This document shows, piece after piece, positions 18,496 through 26,825 of a stretch of 64,000 nt of DNA. Origin of the DNA: Evansella sp. AB-P1 (GTDB lineage Bacteria; Bacillota; Bacilli; Bacillales; Salisediminibacteriaceae); the NCBI RefSeq assembly GCF_029688925.1, contig NZ_JARUKY010000021.1:1-64000 (forward strand). Direction: 5' to 3'. The translations under genes and the position numbers were made by a program. How positions within the stretch are numbered: the stretch's first letter is position 1; the number at the start of each line of letters is the position of its first letter. Below the pieces are notes generated by a model. The model was given only the letters and a program-made list of their open reading frames with translations. It ran no database searches and was not told the origin of the DNA.

Positions 18496-18684
18496 TTAAG
18501 CTTCTAAAAGAATCCACTCGTTCCTTAATTCTGCCAACTTCTTCTTACTTTTTACGATTTGCTCATTATCATCTTTTTGAAGTGCATCAAATAGTGTGAG
18601 GAGTTCATAGTCAAGCTCCAACTTTAAAACGGGAATTCTTTTTTCTCCGTCTTTTCTCTTTAACGTTTGAATAACCTTTTCCAT
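18496..18684 (-). CDS. ykzI: YkzI-like small protein
   Basis: A 62-aa protein, all-helical by composition, with a charged KRKDGEKR stretch near the N terminus and an amphipathic C-terminal half. Identification as YkzI rests mainly on size and position between yktC and yktB. ATG at 18684 is preferred over an in-frame GTG three codons earlier because GGGG lies eight bases upstream. Function is unknown. Confidence 0.65.
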   Translation of the reverse strand: MEKVIQTLKRKDGEKRIPVLKLELDYELLTLFDALQKDDNEQIVKSKKKLAELRNEWILLEA

Positions 18685-19008
18685 GACTAACACCCCTTTT
18701 CATTTTTTCAATTAAAATGAGTTAGAACAATAATAAACCAAATTTTCAGATATTTCAAACTATAAGCATATGCGCCTGTCTTAATTCTATAGAATTACTA
18801 TAGCATATGAGGGAAAACTTCAAGTTGGAACTATTATTTTCTGTTCTTTCTCATTTTCCACAACATAATTGTGTTTAAACATTTCTATACCATGAATTGC
18901 ATCAGAATTTAACAATCTGAAATAATATGATAAACTAAAAAATATTATTTTTTTTGTAGACTGAATAAACAGAGATAGAATGGAACATTCCATTAGAAGG
19001 AGGCTTTT
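18685..19008. other. Intergenic region before yktB
   Basis: AT-rich stretch with no gene. AGCATATG occurs twice, 35 bp apart (18766 and about 18801), around the palindrome ATTCTATAGAAT. This could be regulatory, but nothing firm can be said. Confidence 0.4.
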
Positions 19009-19635
19009 ATGACATTCAAAGGATTTAATAAAATTGATTTTACCACATTTAAAATTGATGGATTAGACGAAAGAATGGAAGCAATTCAACAAAGAATACA
19101 ACCAAAATTTAAAGAACTTGGTGATGAATTATGCCCATTTCTATCTTCTATAGTGGATAATGAGATGTATCTACATATAGCAAAACATGCTCGACGTAGT
19201 GTCAATCCCCCTAACGATACGTGGATGGCCATTTGTCATAATAAAAGGGGCTATAAAAAGCATCCTCATTTTCAAATTGGACTATTTGATGACCACGTGT
19301 TTATTTGGTTAGCCTATATTTACGAACTCCCAAATAAACAAGAAATTGCTCAAAGGTTTTTAGATGATATACATTCAATACGTAAAAATATTCCTTCTCA
19401 ATACGTAGTATCATTGGATCATATGAAAAAAGATGCCGAAACATTAGGTACTATTGATCTTGAAAAGGCGCTTCTTCGTTTTCATGATGTGAAGAAAGCA
19501 GAATTTCTAATTGGACGACATATAAATCATACTGACCCATTGTTACATGATGGGGAAAAATTCGTATCCTTTATTAAACAAACGTTTGAAGATTTAGTAC
19601 CTCTATATAAGACATCCATGAATTCCGATATTTAA
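19009..19635 (+). CDS. yktB: YktB (UPF0637/DUF1054) protein
   Basis: A 208-aa soluble protein. The family pattern is seen in FNKIDFTTFKIDGLDERMEAI at the N terminus and PNDTWMAICHNKRGYKKHPHFQIGLF in the middle. Structures of the family are known but no function is assigned. ATG has AGGAGG seven bases upstream. It is convergent with yktA across a shared terminator. Confidence 0.9.
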   Translation: MTFKGFNKIDFTTFKIDGLDERMEAIQQRIQPKFKELGDELCPFLSSIVDNEMYLHIAKHARRSVNPPNDTWMAICHNKRGYKKHPHFQIGLFDDHVFIWLAYIYELPNKQEIAQRFLDDIHSIRKNIPSQYVVSLDHMKKDAETLGTIDLEKALLRFHDVKKAEFLIGRHINHTDPLLHDGEKFVSFIKQTFEDLVPLYKTSMNSDI

Positions 19636-19652
19636 GATATTTTTCTAACGAG

Positions 19653-19678
19653 AAAAAGCTCGCTTTCAGCGAGCTTTT
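19653..19678. terminator. Bidirectional terminator of yktB and yktA
   Basis: 11-bp stem AAAAGCTCGCT/AGCGAGCTTTT with a 3-nt loop. The right arm overlaps the first two bases of the yktA stop codon, so the convergent genes are packed with no spare sequence. Confidence 0.88.
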
Positions 19679-19955
19679 ACATTTTTAATATAGGCGAATT
19701 CTTATCTTCCTTAGCTTTTTTTACTGTATGATACGGTGATTGACCTGTTTGCTCTTCATATTTTTTAAAATCATTTCTTTCATCAGCTTTACCTGGAACT
19801 ATCTCCTTAAATCGACGGTATAAAGCTAAGAAAAGTGCCCTCTCAACCCCTTTTTTATAAGCTAAATCTACTGCTTCATAAAAATTTACTACATCAATAA
19901 TTTCTTCTTTTGACCAATCCATTGAAATAGGAATTTGAATATTCTTTTCCTTCAT
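19677..19955 (-). CDS. yktA: YktA (UPF0223) protein
   Basis: A 92-aa helical protein. WSKEEIIDVVNFYEAVDLAYKKGV and FKEIVPGKADERND are the conserved UPF0223 segments. Start at 19955 has AAGAGGTGAC nearby; the upstream 31 open codons are hydrophobic noise without a ribosome site. Function is unknown. It is divergent from speA. Confidence 0.9.
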   Translation of the reverse strand: MKEKNIQIPISMDWSKEEIIDVVNFYEAVDLAYKKGVERALFLALYRRFKEIVPGKADERNDFKKYEEQTGQSPYHTVKKAKEDKNSPILKM

Positions 19956-20088
19956 TATGTCACCTCTTAAAATCTTTACTTTCCAAGCACTGTGTATTTT
20001 GGTATACTCTCTATGTTTTATTAGAAGGATAACAAATATATACTTCACATGAAACTAATAAGAATTATATAATCCCGAGGTGAATTCA

Positions 20089-21576
20089 TTGATTAATAAA
20101 AAACAACAAACCACTCCATTATTTGACGGACTATTAGCCCATATAAACCAAAGCCCGGTCCAATTCCATATTCCAGGTCATAAAAGCGGAAAGGGAATGG
20201 ATCCTCGGTTTAGAGATTTTATAGGAGATAATGTATTATCTTTAGATTTAATAAATATAGCTCCTCTTGATGACTTACATCACCCTAGTGGAATCATCCA
20301 AGAAGCTCAACAATTAGCTGCTGAAGCATTTGGAGCAGATTATACTTTCTTTTCTGTTCAAGGTACAAGTGGGGCAATTATGACTATGATTATGAGTGTA
20401 TGTGGGCCAGGAGAAAAAATTATAGTGCCACGTAACGTACATAAATCCATTATGTCTGCAATCGTATTTTCTGGTGCAACCCCTATTTTTATTCATCCTG
20501 AAATTGATGATAGGCTAGGGATTTCTCACGGTATCACAACGGAAGCAGTAAAAAAAGCTATTACAGCTCACCCTGATGCAAAAGGACTTCTAGTTATAAA
20601 CCCAACATATTTTGGTGTATCTGCTAATTTAAAAGAAATTGTTAATTTAGCACACTCTAAAAATATACCTGTACTCGTTGATGAGGCTCATGGTGTTCAT
20701 ATTCAATTTCATGAAGACCTTCCTTTATCTGCAATGGAGGCGGGGGCGGATATGGCAGCCACTAGTGTTCACAAGTTAGGAGGATCACTCACACAGAGCT
20801 CTGTGCTTAATGTTCAAGGGGATCTTGTTTCACCTAATAGAATTCAAAGTATTATAAGTATGTTAACCACAACATCTACATCCTACTTATTACTAGCATC
20901 ATTAGATACAGCAAGACGAAACTTAGTGATACATGGAAAGGATCAATTAACGAAAACCATTAAATTAGCAGAAGCAACGAGAGAAAAGCTAAATCAAATC
21001 CCAGGTATATATTGCCCAGGAAAGGAATTACTAAATGAACACGCCATATACGATATGGACCCAACCAAATTAACGATTTCCATTAAAAATTTAGGGATTA
21101 CAGGTTATGAAGTTGAAATTTGGCTTCGTGAAAATTATAAGATTGAAGTAGAATTATCTGACCTATACAATATTCTATGTATTATTACAATAGGAGATAC
21201 GGAAGAAAAAACTGAATTACTAATAGAAGCACTAAGAGAGCTATCATTCAAACAGCAAACGTATATTAAGGAGCATCAGAATGAGAAAGTAAGTGTTCAT
21301 GTACCAAATATCCCTACATTATCTCTATCTCCAAGAGATGCCTTCTACGCAAATACAGAAGTTGTTCCATTGAAGGATTCAGCAGGCAAAATAAGTGCAG
21401 AATTCGTCATGGTCTATCCACCAGGAATTCCAATATTAATTCCTGGTGAAATAATCGATGAAGACAATCTTCGATATATTGCTAAAAATATTGAAGTAGG
21501 TTTGCCTGTTCAAGGACCAGAAGATCAAACATTAAAAACAATTCGCGTAATTCAAGAAAGAAAAGCTATTATTTAA
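20089..21576 (+). CDS. speA: Arginine decarboxylase (Orn/Lys/Arg decarboxylase class I)
   Basis: PLP enzyme; in B. subtilis SpeA makes agmatine, the first step to spermidine. The 495-aa protein starts with the short-form N terminus and the PFHIPGHKSGKG-like block (HIPGHKSGKGMD). PLP-binding lysine is in SVHKLGGSLTQSS, DEAHGVH lies upstream, and YPPGIPILIPGE is near the C terminus. TTG at 20089 is chosen because GAGGTG lies six bases upstream; the GTG inside that site is in frame but not usable. Position next to sr1 and pdh supports speA. Lysine or ornithine specificity cannot be excluded. Confidence 0.9.
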   Translation: MINKKQQTTPLFDGLLAHINQSPVQFHIPGHKSGKGMDPRFRDFIGDNVLSLDLINIAPLDDLHHPSGIIQEAQQLAAEAFGADYTFFSVQGTSGAIMTMIMSVCGPGEKIIVPRNVHKSIMSAIVFSGATPIFIHPEIDDRLGISHGITTEAVKKAITAHPDAKGLLVINPTYFGVSANLKEIVNLAHSKNIPVLVDEAHGVHIQFHEDLPLSAMEAGADMAATSVHKLGGSLTQSSVLNVQGDLVSPNRIQSIISMLTTTSTSYLLLASLDTARRNLVIHGKDQLTKTIKLAEATREKLNQIPGIYCPGKELLNEHAIYDMDPTKLTISIKNLGITGYEVEIWLRENYKIEVELSDLYNILCIITIGDTEEKTELLIEALRELSFKQQTYIKEHQNEKVSVHVPNIPTLSLSPRDAFYANTEVVPLKDSAGKISAEFVMVYPPGIPILIPGEIIDEDNLRYIAKNIEVGLPVQGPEDQTLKTIRVIQERKAII

Positions 21577-21586
21577 ATAGGCTACC

Positions 21587-21655
21587 CTAAAAATAGAAAC
21601 GGTTCAGGAGTGGAAGGTAGCGACTCCAGTGACGAGCATATGCTTCACGAATAAA
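21587..21655 (+). repeat. Intergenic repeat family C, copy C1
   Basis: CTACCCTAAAAATA, then GTTCAG, AGTGGAAGGTAG and GCGACTCCAG. The same order appears at 22480-22530 and, degraded, at 29160-29215. Confidence 0.55.
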
Positions 21656-21854
21656 CTTCGAGTTGTCTCGACGCATATAACAACAGAGCAACACTTGCAG
21701 AGGCAGAGACAGGACCATGTGCTTTAGCTGTATACAAAATTGTCTAGTGTGGAAGTTGAGGCCGTGCCCCAGACACTGTGAAGCATGAACAGATGTCGCA
21801 CTTATGCCTGTGGTGAAAGTATCCGGAAGAAACGGATAAATCTCCTTTATCCCT

Positions 21855-21930
21855 TTTGCAGGTTCATTGGCTTCCTTCTATGTGCCTGCAAATCTTTTTT
21901 TCCTGTTGCGGGAACATTGTCCGACGCTTT
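21855..21930. repeat. Degenerate hairpin units preceding the 52-bp array
   Basis: TGCAGG...CCTGCA at 21858-21892 and TGCGGGAACATTG near 21907 are diverged versions of the array unit in the opposite orientation. They suggest that an older array was partly inverted. Confidence 0.45.
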
Positions 21931-21956
21931 CTTTCGTCTACCCTGAAAATACGAAA

Positions 21957-22370
21957 ATGCGGGATGAATGAAGCCGATATTCTTCCCGCAAACGGTGGAA
22001 AAACAAAAATGCGGGATGAATGAAGCCGTCATTGTTCCCGCAAACGATGGAAAATACGAAAATGCAGGATGAATAAAGCCGCTTTTGTTCCCGCAAACGA
22101 TGGAAATACGAAAATGCGGGATGAATGAAGCCGTCATTGTTCCCGCAAACGATGGAAAAACAAAAATGCAGGATGAATAAAGCCGCTTTTGTTCCCGCAA
22201 ACGATGGAAAAACAAAAATGCGGGATGAATGAAGCCGTCATTGTTCCCGCAAACGATGGAAATACGAAAATGCGGGATGAATGAAGCCGTCATTTTTCCC
22301 GCAAACGATGGAAAACGAAAATGCGGGATGAATGAAGCCGATATTCTTCCCGCGAACGGCGGAAGATCAC
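21957..22370 (+). repeat. Tandem array of eight 51-53-bp hairpin units
   Basis: Units begin ATGCGGGATGAATGAAGCCG at 21957, 22009, 22062, 22114, 22166, 22218, 22270 and 22321. In each, TGCGGGA pairs with TTCCCGCA, giving a hairpin. Two alternating versions occur: GTCATTG (most) and GCTTTTG with TGCAGGATGAATAA (units 3 and 5); the first and last units share GATATTC. The 52-bp period is not a multiple of three, yet all frames stay partly open, which creates a false 148-aa reading frame on the minus strand. Confidence 0.93.
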
Positions 22371-22492
22371 AAATACGGGAAGAGAATATACCTTAGAAAG
22401 AGATTTTCATTCCACATGGTGCAAGCCTTCACTTGCATCGGCAGTCTACCCTGAAATTTTTCACTTGCATCGGCAGTCTACCCTGAAATTTA
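22371..22492 (+). repeat. Intergenic repeat family B, copy B1, with 32-bp tandem duplication
   Basis: GAATATACCTTAGAAAGAG, ATTTTCATTC, CATGGTGCAA and CACTTGCAT, then CTACCCTGAAA. The final part is duplicated in tandem (period 32, starting 22428 and 22460). The same ordered blocks are inverted at 49318-49410 and degraded at 37475-37535. Confidence 0.8.
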
Positions 22493-22530
22493 GTATTGGT
22501 TCAGTAATGTAAGACGGCGACTCCAGAATA
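22480..22530 (+). repeat. Intergenic repeat family C, copy C2
   Basis: CTACCCTGAAA, TTGGTTCAG and GGCGACTCCAG in the same order as copy C1. It overlaps the end of B1, so B and C may be parts of one composite element. Confidence 0.55.
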
Positions 22531-22566
22531 AAATTATCAGACTGTATAGAATAGCCAAATAAAAAG

Positions 22567-22595
22567 AAACGGAGCCTTATAATAGGGCTCCGTTT
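22567..22595 (-). terminator. Terminator of SR1
   Basis: Stem AAACGGAGCC/GGCTCCGTTT, followed on the minus strand by CTTTTT. It ends the SR1 transcript. Confidence 0.87.
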
Positions 22596-22628
22596 AAATG
22601 AAATTAATCTATTGTATTTGTAACATTA

Positions 22629-22748
22629 TTATTCTTCTGAATGTCCACCACTACACTCACTACAGCATTTCCCATACAGAACAGATACTTTTTCCCCTTC
22701 ATAATAATCAATAACCTGTTCACAAGATTGGCATACAATACTTTCCAT
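22629..22748 (-). CDS. sr1P: SR1P peptide (GapA-binding)
   Basis: A 39-aa peptide with five cysteines: IVCQSCE near the N terminus and YGKCCSECSGGH near the C terminus. Its length, the C-x2-C...VLYGKC pattern and its genomic position match SR1P of B. subtilis, which binds the glycolytic GAPDH GapA and promotes its interaction with RNase J1. The ribosome site AAGGGGTG is eight bases before ATG. The cysteines could form a small zinc knuckle; this is inference. RNase J1 is encoded in this window at 38.3 kb. Confidence 0.87.
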   Translation of the reverse strand: MESIVCQSCEQVIDYYEGEKVSVLYGKCCSECSGGHSEE

Positions 22749-22772
22749 GTACGATGCACCCCTTTAAAATTT

Positions 22773-22786
22773 TGTAAGCGCTTTAG
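22773..22786. promoter_or_regulatory. cre-like CcpA site in the SR1 leader
   Basis: TGTAAGCGCTTTAG closely fits the catabolite-responsive element consensus TGWAARCGYTWWCA apart from the last two bases. It lies immediately downstream of the predicted start point, so CcpA bound there would block elongation or initiation. Confidence 0.6.
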
Positions 22787-22795
22787 CTTAATTCT

Positions 22796-22824
22796 ATTTT
22801 AGTATGTCACTTTTGGTGTGTCAA
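22796..22824 (-). promoter_or_regulatory. Sigma-A promoter of SR1
   Basis: TTGACA (consensus -35) and TAAAAT are separated by exactly 17 bp on the minus strand. Confidence 0.85.
22801..22811 (-). promoter_or_regulatory. CcpN-like box 1, within the SR1 promoter spacer
   Basis: AGTGACATACT on the minus strand fits the published CcpN consensus TRTGHYATAYW at 10 of 11 positions. It abuts the -10 box. Confidence 0.6.
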
Positions 22825-22831
22825 TATATAT

Positions 22832-22842
22832 TGTATAACATT
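22832..22842 (-). promoter_or_regulatory. CcpN-like box 2, upstream of the SR1 -35
   Basis: AATGTTATACA on the minus strand fits TRTGHYATAYW at 10 of 11 positions. It is 31 bp from box 1, about three helical turns, so both boxes lie on one DNA face. Confidence 0.6.
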
Positions 22843-23013
22843 ATTCATCAAAAAAAGCCCATTTATTATAATTTGGATTAAATGAGACAATAAAGTTATA
22901 CTATTATAAATTACTGTATAACGATTTTATGTCATGAAAGAAATAATATAAATGAAGCTAATAATTAGAATATAGGTTGTTCCACGAAATGTTACATTCT
23001 GATTCCACATAAA

Positions 23014-23045
23014 AGGACACATTATCACGAAAAATAATGTGTCCT
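23014..23045 (-). terminator. Terminator of the DUF3055 gene
   Basis: 12-bp stem AGGACACATTAT/ATAATGTGTCCT with T-rich flanks, 19 bp past the stop. Confidence 0.83.
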
Positions 23046-23063
23046 AATTTTTAATGTATAATA

Positions 23064-23366
23064 TTATTCATTGTACTGTGCTTCTCGACTCATATGAGGT
23101 AAAGATACTTTAAAGAATTCGGACAAGGCTTGTGCTTCTTCCACGTCATTTAACTTTAAGCTTCTTTTTAGGAAATCAACATCTTCAGCCTCTTCAGCAC
23201 ACATTAAAAAGGAGCGACCAGTTTGCATACAAGTTATGAGTGGCTTTCCAAAAAACATATTCGTATATACTAGGCCAAAATCATAACGTGCATTTTCAGT
23301 AGTCATACCAATAAATCTCACGTTCACACGTTCCGTCTCGTCATAAAGCCTCTCATACATCTCCAC
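23064..23366 (-). CDS. DUF3055-type protein
   Basis: A 100-aa soluble protein. YDFGLVYTNMFFGKPLITCMQTGRS is the recognisable conserved core, which I associate with the Bacillales DUF3055 family; function is unknown. The start is GTG, with AAGGAGG eight bases upstream. It stands alone between sr1 and a GAF-like gene. Confidence 0.75.
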   Translation of the reverse strand: MEMYERLYDETERVNVRFIGMTTENARYDFGLVYTNMFFGKPLITCMQTGRSFLMCAEEAEDVDFLKRSLKLNDVEEAQALSEFFKVSLPHMSREAQYNE

Positions 23367-23538
23367 TAAAAATCCCTCCTTAAATATCTGAATATTCTTA
23401 ATTATAATTTAATTTAAAACAATTTGCAAATTTAATGTTTTTATTGTGTAGGAATTAACATTTGCTTTTGATTATTTTAAACTAAATTCATATTAATAAG
23501 TAGAATTTTAGATGGTATGATGAAAGAATAGTTGTCAA
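23367..23538. other. Intergenic stretch upstream of DUF3055 gene
   Basis: AT-rich with no gene or clear promoter. Repeat copy A4 follows it. Confidence 0.4.
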
Positions 23539-23632
23539 TAGAAAAGCGCAAGGCGCCCCAATTACGCCTAAGTACAGACCACGTCCTGACTCCTAGACAT
23601 CGTTAGAAAAAACTTATAAATTCTTATCTTCC
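23539..23632 (+). repeat. Intergenic repeat family A, copy A4
   Basis: GAAAAGCGCAAGGCGCCCCA, CGCCTAAGTACAG, ACGTCCTG and CTCCTAGACAT, with the end block TTCTTATCTTCC. Two internal blocks seen in A1 are missing between CGTCCTG and CTCCTAGAC. Confidence 0.8.
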
Positions 23633-23765
23633 TAGGTAAATAAAATATGATTCCACGAACCTCCTACGAATCGATTTGGTAGGGTCAAAGAATAGTTGAA
23701 ATTTATCCCCATCAATTAATTAAGGGGCTTTCTTTGCTTTATATTTGTAACAAAAACATAAAAAA

Positions 23766-24227
23766 CTATGCCTCTTCTTCTTCTTCAATAAAAGCCATTC
23801 TCTTCATTTCAATAAATTTTACTAATTCATTTATAAAATCTATGTCTTGTTGGGTAATTAAGTAGGCGCTTGCAGAAATATTCAATGAAATAACGTAAGC
23901 TAATTTCTCTTCTTCATAAATTGGAGCTAATATTATTTGGTTTCCGTTTTTTTTCATTAATACAGTGCCTCTAAAAGAACATAGTGAAATAAAACCAAAA
24001 CCAAACCTTTTCCCTTTTCTTGCCATTGTTTCTCCTAGTACAAACTCACGCTTAAAACCTCCATTTGTCATAGGAGAGTACACAGCTAAAATACAATGGT
24101 TAACTCCCGCATGATAGATCGTTCTTAAAACTTTTTCAAGAAACTCTTCTTTATTAGATGAATAATCATATGCAAGACCTACTTCCATTCTTAATTCATC
24201 TAAAAATTGAGACTTTGACTTTTTCAT
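23766..24227 (-). CDS. GAF-like small protein
   Basis: A 153-aa soluble protein. The pattern of alternating strands and the segment IILAPIYEEEKLAYVISLNISAS look like a single GAF sensor domain, but this is a judgement from fold-like features, not from a signature. The C terminus is a run of glutamates. AGGTGG lies before ATG. A weak hairpin (CCCC/GGGG) at 23707-23727 may be its terminator. Confidence 0.55.
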   Translation of the reverse strand: MKKSKSQFLDELRMEVGLAYDYSSNKEEFLEKVLRTIYHAGVNHCILAVYSPMTNGGFKREFVLGETMARKGKRFGFGFISLCSFRGTVLMKKNGNQIILAPIYEEEKLAYVISLNISASAYLITQQDIDFINELVKFIEMKRMAFIEEEEEA

Positions 24228-24444
24228 GGGTTCACCACCTAGAAATAATAACTTGATATGTGAGGTTTACTAAGTTTAGCATAATAAATTCACTTATTTT
24301 GTCGACTTATGTCAACAGATCAAATTAATACATGCGTAAAATTTTAGCTATAATTAGACAAAAATCCTGCATATGTTTGAATTTTCCACTTATCACAACC
24401 ATTTATTTACAATTAATTATAATTATTTCCATTTTTCACACAAA

Positions 24445-24477
24445 AAAAGAGAGATGGTATATTCCTCCCTCTCTTTT
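24445..24477 (-). terminator. Terminator of the M23 lipoprotein gene
   Basis: Stem AAAAGAGAG/CTCTCTTTT, followed by A/T runs on each strand. Confidence 0.75.
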
Positions 24478-24482
24478 GGTGT

Positions 24483-25625
24483 TTAATTCCAAATACTTCG
24501 CAATATTCGCTGTACTTCCTCAGGTGAATAAGGTTCCCAAAATAATTCTCCATAAATCAGTAGATCTTGATGTAAATGTAAACCTAATCCTGATTGATTG
24601 TCTACAGAATAACTTGTTCCAGTATTCCCCACATATCCAATAACAGTATTAGCATCTACCGTTTGTCCTAATGTTAATTCATCTGGAATACGATGAAGAT
24701 GAGCAAACCGATTCATTACACCGTTTTGATACTGTACCCAGACCTGCTTTCCACGCAATCTATCTAATATATACTCAGGAGTAAAACCAATTTCAGCTGA
24801 AAGTCTAAGGTCTTCATTTCTTATTTGTGCAGATTCGTATTCCTCAAAATCGTGATCCACTCTAACTACCACACCTTCGCCCATTGCTCTAATTGGTGTG
24901 TCTGTAGTAATAACAGCACCTGTCCCATATTCATACCAATCAATACCTTCATGTGTTCCGTTACGATAAGGTCGCGGGGCACCTGGTAAGTGGCTAATTA
25001 CTGTACTAACTTGAGCATTTTCAATAGGTCTTTCTAAAAAAGATAAATAATTAATCATTTCTTCTACAGACATAGAGTGTAGATCAAATGATTCTTCTCC
25101 TCTTGAGCTCCAAGCTTGAATCACTTCATCTTCCCATAAAAATGCTAATGTTTCTGTTTCATTGTCAACATTCATTTCCGTTTCAAAACCAACCTCTAGA
25201 AATGAAATGGTCACATATGGAGTGAGTGTCTCTTGATCAATTTCAAGATATACTTCCTCAGATAGATATTCCCCATCTACCTCTAATACTGGCACCTCAT
25301 AAACGAGATAAAACTCTCTACCCAATACGTTCATTTTTAACGTACGATTGATTTCATCAAACTCATATGTCCCTTCCACTTCTTCCATTAATGCTTCTAC
25401 GCTAACAACAGTATGATTATTTATCTCAGTAGTTGTTAGCGTAATATCATGTATAATTTCTTCTAATTCTCTTTCTTGGTGTTCTTTTTTATTTTTTTCA
25501 ATATGATTCTTTGCAGATCTTTCATTATATTCGTTCATATTATTGGGCTCTGCCTGTTCATTGGATAATAAAGTACAGCCCATTAAAAAAATACAGGTCA
25601 ATAGAATTAAAATAGTTCCTTTCAT
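24483..25625 (-). CDS. M23 (LytM-type) peptidase lipoprotein
   Basis: Probable cell-wall endopeptidase attached to the outer membrane face. The 380-aa protein has a lipobox FLMGC (Cys17), a charged linker, an N-terminal stalk domain (about 60-165) resembling the copper-amine-oxidase N-terminal fold, and a C-terminal M23 domain. Catalytic zinc motifs are visible: H-EGI-D in GTHEGIDW (about 225) and the H-x-H pair in LHLHQD (about 352). The long insert between them is unusual. It directly follows the deacetylase gene with a 23-bp gap, suggesting a cell-wall operon. Confidence 0.82.
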   Translation of the reverse strand: MKGTILILLTCIFLMGCTLLSNEQAEPNNMNEYNERSAKNHIEKNKKEHQERELEEIIHDITLTTTEINNHTVVSVEALMEEVEGTYEFDEINRTLKMNVLGREFYLVYEVPVLEVDGEYLSEEVYLEIDQETLTPYVTISFLEVGFETEMNVDNETETLAFLWEDEVIQAWSSRGEESFDLHSMSVEEMINYLSFLERPIENAQVSTVISHLPGAPRPYRNGTHEGIDWYEYGTGAVITTDTPIRAMGEGVVVRVDHDFEEYESAQIRNEDLRLSAEIGFTPEYILDRLRGKQVWVQYQNGVMNRFAHLHRIPDELTLGQTVDANTVIGYVGNTGTSYSVDNQSGLGLHLHQDLLIYGELFWEPYSPEEVQRILRSIWN

Positions 25626-25648
25626 GAAATAACAGCCCTCTCGAAAAT

Positions 25649-26581
25649 CTATTTAATTAAAGAAGGATTAACAATTTCAAACCCTTTTTCTTGTAATCCC
25701 ACGACAATATCGTGCAATGCCTCTGTAGTAAAATCTCGATCATGCATTAATAAATTGGCACCATTTGTTAAGGAAACACCTTCACTAGTTGGATCAAGCA
25801 TTATTTCTGTTAATGCTTCAGCATCACCGACATATTGTGGAAAATAGTCAAATCCGTATGACCAATTCATCCACTGCATCCCTTCCTCTTCTACTACTTG
25901 TCTAGAATAATCTGTATTTGCACCAAATGGCGCACGGAAAAAACGAGGTCGTTCCCCTATAATTTCTTCGATCAAATCATTTAGCTCTACAATTTGTTGA
26001 CGTTGCTCCTCTTCGGAAATTTCTCGTAGATTGGGATGAGTCATTGTATGATTACCAATTTCAAAGCCCATTTCATATAATTTTCTTAACATTTCTCTAT
26101 TTTCTTCAATATGAGATTCACTACCTTGTAATCCTGCTCCATTTACAAAGAAAATAGCACTTGCATCTAAGTTCTGTAAAATTTCAGCCATTTCAAGAGC
26201 ATAGTATTGTTTTTTTGAACTAGTATCGAAGGAATCATCAATTGTTAAAAGCACGACATTACTATTCGTAGTTTCTGGTTCAATTGGTCTAACTGTCCAA
26301 ACCTCTGTTAGTTCATATAATGGATCCTGTACTTCCACAACTTCGTCCTCATCTTCTTCCTTCCCATTATCCTCATTAATATCTCCATCTACAGCCTCAT
26401 CTTCTTCATTTCCTTCATTCATATCGGTATTTTCATTTGATTCATTACTATCATTATTGTTTTCATTATTGTTTATTTGTTCGTTATTTTGTTCGTTGTT
26501 GTTTTGTGCATTGTTATTACTGCATCCTATTAAAAACATAATAAATAAAATTACACTTAAAAATATTAGTCCTTTTTTCAT
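25649..26581 (-). CDS. Polysaccharide deacetylase (NodB) lipoprotein
   Basis: Surface-anchored carbohydrate esterase, probably acting on peptidoglycan or another polymer. The 310-aa protein has lipobox FLIGC (Cys20), then about 70 residues very rich in Asn, Glu and Asp, then a NodB domain. Motifs: TIDDSFD (motif 1, replacing TFDDG), HTMTHPNL (metal histidines), RAPFGAN and LMHDRD. Motif 1 is slightly divergent but keeps the Asp pair. The asparagine/acidic linker is low complexity. It is first in a probable two-gene operon with the M23 lipoprotein. Confidence 0.85.
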   Translation of the reverse strand: MKKGLIFLSVILFIMFLIGCSNNNAQNNNEQNNEQINNNENNNDSNESNENTDMNEGNEEDEAVDGDINEDNGKEEDEDEVVEVQDPLYELTEVWTVRPIEPETTNSNVVLLTIDDSFDTSSKKQYYALEMAEILQNLDASAIFFVNGAGLQGSESHIEENREMLRKLYEMGFEIGNHTMTHPNLREISEEEQRQQIVELNDLIEEIIGERPRFFRAPFGANTDYSRQVVEEEGMQWMNWSYGFDYFPQYVGDAEALTEIMLDPTSEGVSLTNGANLLMHDRDFTTEALHDIVVGLQEKGFEIVNPSLIK

Positions 26582-26825
26582 CCCTAAACCCCTTCTTTCT
26601 TTTTATAACATTTTCAACACACCTTATAAAAATACAAATTCCCTATTCAATGTTACTTATCTAATTTTAGCAACTAGAATAGTTTTTCCGAAGTTACACA
26701 TAATTAGTTTAGTTTCATGCATTTTTATAGTAGCACTTTAAATATTGCAGGCTATTATTTACTATACTATATTTTTGCTTTGCTACATACATTCAAAAAT
26801 ATTTTTGTGGAGGAAAATTGTTGCT

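Larger units (their letters stand above)
22567..22789 (-). ncRNA. sr1: SR1, dual-function regulatory RNA encoding SR1P
   Basis: A short transcription unit of about 220 nt, from a sigma-A promoter to a strong terminator, located between pdhD and speA exactly as in B. subtilis, where SR1 is 205 nt. It carries the SR1P reading frame. In B. subtilis, SR1 base-pairs with ahrC mRNA (arginine catabolism activator) and its peptide binds GapA. The ahrC pairing cannot be tested here because ahrC is outside the window. The start point is estimated from the -10 box. Confidence 0.85.

Noticed and set aside
21847-22293. 148-aa frame on the minus strand with repeated SFIPHF motifs
   Set aside because: It is an artefact of the 52-bp tandem array; the repeat is not a multiple of three and the frame has no ribosome site.
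21957-22370. CRISPR array
   Set aside because: Units are contiguous near-identical 52-mers, without variable spacers and without cas genes nearby.
24332-24643. 103-aa plus-strand frame opposite the M23 gene
   Set aside because: Antisense to a clear gene, with no ribosome site and a composition fitting non-coding sequence.
26457-26741. 94-aa plus-strand frame opposite the deacetylase gene start
   Set aside because: It mirrors the Asn-rich linker of the real gene and the intergenic DNA; no ribosome site.
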